Shown here: positions 56,729 through 64,000 of the stretch, piece by piece
Layout of the letters: each line of letters opens with the position of its first letter
Position numbering within the stretch: position 1 is the first letter of the stretch
Assembly (NCBI RefSeq): GCF_019649055.1
Contig: NW_026570399.1
Coordinates: 62,001 to 126,000, forward strand
DNA: 64,000 bases
Direction of reading: 5' to 3'
Source of the DNA: Paramacrobiotus metropolitanus
Taxonomy: Eukaryota > Tardigrada > Eutardigrada > Parachela > Macrobiotidae
Made by a program: the position numbers and the translations under genes
Notes under the pieces: generated by a model
Told to the model about the DNA's origin: nothing
Databases searched by the model: none
What the model saw: the letters and a program-made list of their open reading frames with translations, nothing else

Positions 56729-57998
56729 GGTGCGGTGAACCATACAATCACCCAAATATTATGTCCAGTCTTTCCTTGGCAGTGTTTATATGTTGACCAC
56801 CTCTTCGGCAAAAGCGAAATCTCCGTAATGCACCTGCCGTCCACGAATACTTCAAAGTTCAATGGATATTCAGATCTCTCCCACGGTGACTACGATACGG
56901 AAGTCACGGGGCTGAATGACCGTTTACACTCCTAGGAAAATATCAAACGAACAAGGCATTCGGTTTACATCAGCAACGCTACACGCCTGACATGGAAAAC
57001 AAAATGTGCCTCCGGAACGCTGCCGGTGTGGATACAGGACTTCGAGGAGATTCAGTATTAACTCTAGACAAGAGTGCTGATGCCCTCTGACCGACGCTAA
57101 AAACCGCTTCAGTCACTGCCTACCTCTGCGCCCCGGCGACAACTTGCTCGCAGGGCCTGGTCAAAAGCGATATGAGCTCACAGTTTTCAAGGAGATGGTC
57201 GCCAGACATGCCTCCATCTCCGAGGCTGTACTACCTGCCTCCAGCGCCACCCTGTCAATTCCTGGAAGCCGTCCACCATTGCCAGCATTTCCGGCATTCC
57301 ACTGGCCTGAATGCCAAGGTGTATAGTGCTTAAGTGGCTCGAATGCCAGAAATATCGAAGTATTCTTTATGCTCTTATAAATAAGGCACAGCTTCACGCT
57401 CTGGCACATCAATTAATATCTTGACCTTATGATTACTGCAGTTTTGCTTGTACATGTATGTGTGTTGAAGCGCTTTTCCCCTAGACACAACTTGCAGAAG
57501 CGACGCAATACATCTCTAGATTCGCCACATTTAGTAAGTTCGACTAGCAGCTGCGTCACGTTTGCAGACAACTACGCCGAATGGCGTTTGGATGCTACGG
57601 GAAGTGACTGGGGAAGCATTCTTAAACCCACGAAACACGACCGAAAATCTTCTGTACCGACTGAGCGCACTCAGCGTAGTACACTTTACAAACTGAAAGC
57701 ATGCAGAGTACAAAAGATGCCTATGTATTACGATAAACCACTGCACTTTTTTCGCATCTCGGGTGTGGCAGCCGTGGTGCGCTTGGCCGCGCGCTGGCGG
57801 TTTCGTTTGCGGCATTTCTTAAAGCCATTTTGCTCTTGTCTACATTCCTGCTGAATTTAGCTTCGCAGAAGTAGTTGACTCTCATTGAGCTTGCTAACGC
57901 TGGAGAATTATCACTTTAATTAATAGATCCACTTTTATTTTCAACTGCTGTTAGATATCCGTTTTTTTGCATGGAACGTTTAATACAGTTAATGCGAT
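56729..57998. other. Possible gene fragments, none secure
   Basis: 56862-56735 (-) contains a protein-like stretch with FVDGRCITEISLLPKRWSTY. A 141-codon plus frame at 57429-57854 competes with a 94-codon minus frame; neither has a domain. AATAAA on the minus strand at 57939-57934 probably serves the gene ending at 57999. Confidence 0.35.
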
Positions 57999-58761
57999 CT
58001 ACAAGCTTGTCGGCTTCTTCCACAGTGATTTCGCGAAAAATCGGCTACCCAATCCCGGAGGAACAAAAACCGGTGCCGGTGTTTTTGTGGTAGCAATTTT
58101 CGGTGCGGCAGTAGTTGATCGAGTTGTAGTAGGCTGCGTGGCATTCTCGTTGTAAACTACAACAACCTGCAAAATGATCATCGGGATTGCTAGTCAGCTT
58201 AATCTCGCATTAAAAATTAGAATTTCTCGGGTTATTAGAGGGATTTCTGGTTCACCTTGTCCTGTAAAATAACTTAAGTATTACTCTACATAATTTTTAG
58301 ATTTTCCTAATTGTGCCAAAGCGCTGTGCGCAGTTAACTGTTCATGTTGTGACTTGTGACTTTTGTGAGTACGATCACGTTGTTATTACACAAGACAGGG
58401 CAGATACTGCTGGGTAGCTTACGATCGTTCTTGTACTCTTATTGCAGATAGGTTTAATAATTAACTATACCGGCGGCATATAATATCCATAAGGGTTAGA
58501 AATCAGGAATGGGGAATAGCCAGGAACGTTCAGTGTCATGTTCGTTGGCGTCAGGTAGTTGTCCGACACATTGTAAAGCGGATACGGAGCGAATGCGTTT
58601 GGTCTTCCACTGGGAACGCCGAAATATGGAATCCCGTCAAAAAACATTGGTTGTAGCTGCATGATTGACGGTGTCACGGCCAAAGATTGCTTGTCAATTA
58701 TCGCAATCCAGAAGACGATCAAGACTCCCATAAACAAGTAATTCCACGCAAACAGAATCAT
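57999..58761 (-). CDS. Two-exon small secreted or single-pass membrane protein
   Basis: Exon 1 (58761-58471) and exon 2 (58166-57999) join in phase 0 across a 304-base intron (donor GTATAG, acceptor TTTTGCAG) to 152 residues. The N terminus (MILFAWNYLFMGVLIVFWIAI) is a signal peptide or signal anchor. The mature part is Pro/Tyr-rich. N-glycosylation sequons are seen at NVS, NMT and NAT, and a Thr/Ala-rich, probably O-glycosylated stretch (TQPTTTRSTTAAPKIATTKT) precedes a basic C terminus. No cysteines in the mature part. A minus-strand AATAAA lies 60 bases after the stop. The family is unknown; composition suggests an extracellular matrix, cuticle or mucin-like role. Confidence 0.65.
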
Positions 58762-60764
58762 GACTATTCCAGTGAGTGGTTTACAGAAACAGTTTAATGG
58801 ACATGGGCAATTTTTCCGTTTTGTTATTCCAAATAATGTTTCGCTGTCTTAATTGCAAAATTAGAATGTGTAATCAACCAAAAAATTATCAAAAACTTTA
58901 CAGGTAAAATGTACATAAATCTGCGTCGAGTAAACATACATTTGCAAATTCAATTTAATGAAGTCGTCTTGCGTAAATATTTGTGTGTGCTTTTGTAGCA
59001 TATACACCCTATATGATGTGTTACTTATGTGGAAGGTTTAACGCTATGGCCTGCCATGCAGTAAATTATAATTAACTCGTAATGGCCTTTACGATGTCAT
59101 GCCGTTAAGGGTTAATGTAATTAACACTTGTCTATTCACATGGTTTTACATGTATCAGTACTAGTATCTGTGCCACGGAGAGGTTATGTCAACTTATGTG
59201 TGGTTGTTGTAGCAATTGAACAATGTTAAATGTGCCAGTTTCGGTTCAAAAGCTGCATTCGTATATAAGGACCTGTATAATTATTGATGTTCTATTTTCA
59301 GCAGTCGGAGACGTTTTGGATCACTCGCAGAACATTCGCCGCCGCTTCTGCTCATTGTTAATCTCCTAAATTCTTGGTAGCCACTGTCCCACTGAGATCG
59401 CATAGTGACATCTCTATCCGGATCAACATATTCCACGAGCGTCTGTGGATCAGTATGCATCTGTTTGGAGAAATGCTTTTGTACATAAGATTTTTTGTTG
59501 TTTGATTAGGTACGGAAGCCATTGGTCCGTTTCTTATTACTCCCCGGTCAGTATTGACATCCTCAAGGTTAAACGAGCAGCGCAAGAGTCTGTACTGACA
59601 CGATAGAGGTGAATTTTGAACGTCAAGCTCCAATGGGAGGACCGGTTATGCCTGAGCGATGTCCAAGTGCTGCGAACTGGACGAGAAAATTTAATTTTAT
59701 GAAGAATGTTTTATATCATAACGAAACGAAAGTATAATTCTCTATAGTGTCAAGGTGTCTTGCCAGCTATAACATGTGCGTACTGCGTACTATCTTATTC
59801 TGTACCATATGTACGTGCGCACGATATCAATTAAAAACAAACAATCTTAAATTCAATGTGGGATTGCGCGAATACCGTTTATGAGAATATGTATCACAAG
59901 CTTCGGCTAACTCAGACGAAGTGTGCTGTGTTGCCTTCCGATCCCGCTGTCGACTCTGGTTGTGCGACGAACGGCTTTCTTTGACTCTTAAATACAGAAA
60001 ACTTGGGCCTGGTTCTCAACTACTATATGTAATAATTATAATAGTTCAGAACCAAGCCCAAGTTTAAAAGAATTTTTAAGCAAGAAGCTTCCCTAGTTTA
60101 CAGTTATGAGCCATGTAATTTGGTACTGTATACTATAGCTACGTTTTACATACCAGTCTTAACAGAAGGGCCGGTCTGTACTGTACAATAATAGTATGTA
60201 CAGTATAAGAGCTCTTTTAATATTGATAATTCACTTCTTATTATTTTAAACATGAAGCGCACAGGCTATGTCAATCAACTGATTCAAGCTTAATACAATC
60301 CATGCAGACATTTCTTAAGTACTTAAGTAAAAAATTTCAAACGTATAGAATTAATTTATTCTGTAAATTGTTTCTGTACTTAATTAGTTATATGCTCTGT
60401 ACTTCAACCTCAAATTTACTGCTACCGCTCCTGTGATATAAGAAGCGTACGCCCAGCTGCGCGCTTCCGTAACAAAGCAAAATATAATAAAAATTATTAC
60501 GCACTTCGGTAACGTTTACAAAGAAACTGCTAGTTATTATTACGGCCTAATTGCTCATATATTAGTATGCTGGTCTTAAGTTAAACCATCCTCAGTGGAC
60601 CTGCAAGTAAGTTGTATGCACAAAGCCGTAACTGGATTGCAAGTAACCGATCAAGCTCGCTAGAAAACGTTTTACAAAGTTGCGCCACCGGCAAGAAAGA
60701 ACCCAAACTAAATCTGGTAGTTACATACTTATATAACCAGTGCATTAGCCTGCTCTGTAATTTT
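58762..60764. other. No secure gene; one hairpin
   Basis: 59998-60025 and 60038-60065 form a 28-bp hairpin with three mismatches (outer AAACTTGGGC). A 91-codon minus frame at 59358-59633 is moderately protein-like but has no start or splice partner. Confidence 0.4.
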
Positions 60765-61095
60765 CCGCGGTTTGCGGTACACCCCACACTTGATCAATGT
60801 CAAAATTATCCCACAAATTGCGGTTGTTGGAAGAAAATTTGTGACGAGCTGTCAGTGTCTCACCTAAAAAGCAATCACAATGTACAAGAAATTGATTCCT
60901 GGCACAAGAACAAAATATTCTCGATACCTCGGCCACTCTTCATTTCCCTAAAGGCACAATTAAATCGCAATTAAGAATTTTCCGAGGAAGATATTACCTG
61001 TGCACGTTCTGAGTATATATAATTAATGTAACATTATCCATAAAGCCTTGTTGAGAAACGCGATCATCTACCGACTGTACCACCATACCGCCATA
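60765..61095 (+). promoter_or_regulatory. Upstream region of the thyroglobulin-domain gene, duplicated downstream
   Basis: Matches 63385-63702 upstream of the second copy (shared CCGCGGTTTGCGGT, AAAGGCACA and TTTCCGAGGAA). A TATA-like TATATATAA is at 61014-61022, about 75 bases before the ATG. Frames across it are not conserved between the copies, so it is non-coding. Confidence 0.55.
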
Positions 61096-62513
61096 ATGTT
61101 CGACATCCGGCACCTGGCTTTTCTGTTGCTTTGCGCTGCACCGTTGAGTTACGGAGGCCTTACGATCATCAAGAATGCTTTCGAACTTCCCAATGTGGCC
61201 AACACCGGCGTCACACTGACCGGTCGCACCCTGAAATACCAATGCCGGCATCTGCAGCCCGATTTCGGAGGGCTCTCCGCCGTATGCCAGACCATCACGA
61301 AATGCCCGGCTGGATCAGCGCAAGTGCGTGTCAAAAGCACAATTCCGGAGGAGTTCAGTAAGAAGGCGGCAAAATACCATTTTGACTGGCAGTGCGAAGG
61401 CGACAATCGCGTTATGTTGGTTGACTACCAGCCAGGTAAGCCTAGGTTAAACTTTCGCGATTTTGGCATTTATATAATTTCGGAAAAATATCCGGCACAA
61501 TTTTTCCTTCATTGCGCACTAGAACAGCAGTTTTTTATTGCTGCATAATTAAGCATGATATCTGCTGAGAAAATTAATTCAAGGACAAACCGCTATTATA
61601 GTAAAATGTAAAGTTATAAAATTAGGTAATAAATATCTAATTCGGTATGAATCTACGAATTTAGCATAATATTATGTGCTTTAATAATTACGTAATAAAA
61701 TAAACGATTTTATTCAGATAAGGGTACAGTCGGTTTGAAGGATGCCAACAACGGATCTAAAGTGATCCGCCAAGACACACCTTATTTCGCCACGTGCGCT
61801 TACTTCGAAGACCAAGCCAAGAAGAACATTCTGGAATGCTACAATTTCGAGTACTGTTCGTATCAGAGTGGAAAACTGGTATGCGCCGGTATCCCAGCCT
61901 ACGGCGGTACATGGACCGGCGACATGAAAAGCGGTACAGAGCACCTATTTTACCATATATACCGCAGTTATGATTCACACTAATTCTTATTCCACTTTAT
62001 TATTTATGGTGTTTTTTTTTATAGGATTGACGGGAAAATTTGACACAGTATTCCGTAAGCACAAATTGACACAAAACAATTTTCAAATCAATTGAAAAAT
62101 CAATTTTCAAATATTAACCTATTTCCGGTTTTGCAGAACCTAACCGACGCAATACTTGCGATCCACCGGCACCAAAATCTAGCGCAAAAAGCAACGCCAA
62201 GCCGAAGTGCACGTGCAAGCAGGCACGCGACGAAGCGTTCGTACCGCTGGGTAGGATTGGAAATTTCTAGTTCCCTTTTAAATTAAACTTGTGCAGAAAG
62301 CATTGTATGTCTTCAACACTTTGTTGGAAATAACCGGTAAATTCCTTTTCAGGACTGGATAGCTTCGGACCAAGCTGCACTAAAGAGGGCAAATATAACA
62401 AACTGCAGTTGGATTCTCACGGTTCGAGCGCGTTTTGCGTCGATGAGAATTACGTTATGACATCATCTACGCCGGCTTCACTACCGGCGGAAGCGGTGCC
62501 AACTTGTGCTTAA
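61096..62513 (+). CDS. Secreted Cys-rich protein with a C-terminal thyroglobulin type-1 domain
   Basis: Exons 61096-61435, 61718-61933, 62137-62250 and 62353-62513 all join in phase 1 to 276 residues. Donors are GTAAGC, GTACAG and GTAGGA; acceptors TTCAG, TTGCAG and TTTCAG. The end of exon 2 is the least certain point; two other GT sites in the same phase lie upstream. MFDIRHLAFLLLCAAPLSYGG is a signal peptide. Residues 25-185 form a Cys-rich region with no named domain. A basic linker precedes a thyroglobulin type-1 repeat at 210-268: CTCKQARDEAF, FGPSCTKEGKY (Cys232) and FCVDEN (Cys252). Such domains are extracellular and often inhibit cysteine or aspartic proteases. The usual QC and first Cys of CWC are Leu243 and Ala250. 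AATAAA follows at 62709. Confidence 0.75.
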
Positions 62514-62708
62514 ACATATCGCGGAAACGTTAAGCTGCTGCCTTTTATAAATGCCATAATGGCTACCACTTTGGGTGGATGTCTACTGTAGATTCGTAGA
62601 AGCATGATGGATTGTGAATACGAGAAGAAGACGCCGGAAGAAAACAAATCATATCACCCTTGACAATAATCAAACCCTTATGTTTCTGGACGAAGCAATT
62701 CAAGTAAT

Positions 62709-62714
62709 AATAAA
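62709..62714 (+). terminator. Polyadenylation signal AATAAA
   Basis: Canonical hexamer 196 bases after the stop of the thyroglobulin-domain gene. Confidence 0.5.
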
Positions 62715-62719
62715 GGTAT

Positions 62720-63384
62720 CATGCATGGTACCCTACACCGTATTTACAAAACTAGTGAAGTAGGAGAACTTCACATTTGAGCTTTATTTCCACTTATAGC
62801 ATATGTAAAAGGCGTTTATATTCCATATTGCGCGAAATAACGATTCCCAGTACATTGGTAGGAAAGTCTGTCGTTGGTGTAGTGGTTCCACTCAACCCTA
62901 CAATTATTTTTCTGAGAACGTGTATGAGCGTACAAAAACAAACAAAATATATTATACGATGCTTATAAGTTGAATATGTATATACAGGTACTGGTAAGTA
63001 CGTACAGAAGGTACAGAAAACTGCAATAATTACAATGTACTTCACACAAAGAAATGCTGTTTGCTGAAAGATTTATTTACTATCCAGCTACATATATTAC
63101 GTGTGTTATAAAAGTTTTGCGGGCACGGTTTGTCTCTTTACTTGCACTATCATTTCCGGCGCAAGAATGTTGCACCCGACGCTTTTTGCTGCCGTTGATT
63201 CCAGTCTATTTCACCAATAAATTCGGTAAGGTCCAGATCGGTGGTGCTGCATCGTGGTAGTTGCGGGTATGAAAAATGGTCGACCATTTTTCAGAGCCAG
63301 GTGAAATGTAAGAGTCGGATCCAGATATAAGGGGGAGGAACGTGGGCTCTCAAATTATAACCGGTGCATTACATTTCTTTATTA
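62720..63384. other. No gene recognised
   Basis: AT-rich spacer between the two tandem gene copies. It contains the near-palindrome TGGTCGACCATT at about 63279. Confidence 0.4.
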
Positions 63385-63702
63385 TTCCGCGGTTTGCGGT
63401 GCACCTTACACTTTGTCAATGTCAAATTACACAATTCCGGCTGGCAGAAGAAAAATTAACCAGCTGTCAAATGCTTCAGCCTAAAAAAGCGTCCATAACG
63501 TACCAAAACTGGTCCCTGGCACCAGAAGAATGCATTCTCGACACCTGACCATTTTTTATTTTCCTAAAGGCACAGTTATACCACAATTAGCTGCTTTCCG
63601 AGGAATATATCTGTATATGTTTTTGTAATATTCTAAATTAAGCCGGCCTTTTTCTGAACAGCGAACGTTTACCGACTGTTCGTACCACTGCACACCACCA
63701 TA

Positions 63703-64000
63703 ATGTTCGATATCCGGTACTTTGCTTTTGTTCTGCTCTGCGTTACACCGTTGAATTACGGTGGCCTTACGATCATCAAGGATGCTTTCGAACTTCCCAA
63801 TGTGGCAAATACCGGCGTAACGCTGACCGGGCGCACACGCTGAAATACCAGTACCGGCATCTGCAGCCCGAATCCGGAGGGCTCTTCGCCGTCTGCCAGA
63901 CTATCACCAAATGCCCGGCTGGATCAGCACAGGTGCGTGTCAAAAGCACCATTCCGGAGGACTTCACTGCTAACACGTCCAAATACCATGTTGACTGGCA
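63703..64000 (+). pseudogene. Tandem second copy of the thyroglobulin-domain gene, frameshifted, runs off the edge
   Basis: The copy begins MFDIRYFAFVLLCVTPLNYGG at 63703, 2607 bases after the first, with its promoter duplicated too. Identity is high, but two extra bases in CGCACACGCTG (63832-63840, against CGCACCCTG) shift the frame and give TGA at 63841-63843 after 46 codons. Beyond the shift the old frame stays open and conserved to the window edge (CQTITKCPAGSAQVRV). A conserved Cys (position 51 of the first copy) is Tyr here. Best read as a young pseudogene; an assembly error is possible for the indel but not for the Cys change. Confidence 0.75.

Noticed and set aside
57429-57854. 141-codon plus frame with a hydrophobic start
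   Set aside because: A competing 94-codon minus frame is equally plausible, and no motif, UTR signal or partner exon supports either.
60612-60974. 120-codon frame upstream of the thyroglobulin-domain gene
   Set aside because: The duplicated region at 63385 conserves the DNA but not this reading frame, so it is promoter sequence.

Overview
The window is a gene-poor, repeat-rich, AT-leaning stretch of a eukaryotic nuclear genome. Several reading frames make sense only when joined across short GT...AG introns of about 43 to 360 bases, which rules out a prokaryote. The content fits a small invertebrate: a DIRS-type tyrosine-recombinase retrotransposon, a FLYWCH zinc finger, a thyroglobulin type-1 domain in a secreted protein, and an F-box-like multi-exon gene. 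The F-box-like gene has the look of a lineage-expanded family that I loosely associate with tardigrades. The phylum is an inference, not a demonstration.

Layout. 1-441: last exons of an unrecognised gene. 2.8-3.9 kb: hairpin and a satellite-like tandem array. 6.5-8.0 kb (+): a four-exon gene whose intron phases all agree (194 aa, Lys-rich tail). 5.3 and 9.0 kb: two inverted copies of one dispersed repeat; 8.83 kb: a perfect 36-bp-arm hairpin. 14.26-11.97 kb (-): a four-exon F-box-like gene of about 627 codons, phase-consistent throughout but with a single in-frame TAA. 14.88-16.69 kb: a foldback transposon with palindromic satellite-like ends and a 5-bp target duplication. 17.1-18.9 kb: a tiny MITE, a GC-rich repeat element and an AT microsatellite. 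19.4-23.3 kb (-): DIRS-like retrotransposon (gag, RT/RNase H, tyrosine recombinase) with visible lesions. 24.9 kb: FLYWCH exon. 25.5-42.9 kb: a cluster of at least seven degraded, same-orientation copies of a repeat or gene family that I could not identify. The cluster is interrupted by a hAT-type MITE (27.8-28.3 kb), a small two-exon gene (30.4-30.9 kb, -), an inverted duplication (31.3/37.4 kb) and a decayed coiled-coil gene (38.3-38.9 kb).

43.5-53.4 kb is mostly AT-rich and featureless apart from repeats and a 39-bp-arm hairpin. The right end is the most gene-like: a coiled-coil protein gene (53.5-54.1 kb, +), a large palindrome (56.3-56.7 kb), a small signal-peptide or membrane protein (58.8-58.0 kb, -), and a four-exon secreted thyroglobulin type-1 protein (61.1-62.5 kb, +). 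That last gene, with its promoter, is duplicated 2.6 kb downstream as a frameshifted copy running off the window edge. I see no RNA genes, operons or CRISPR arrays.
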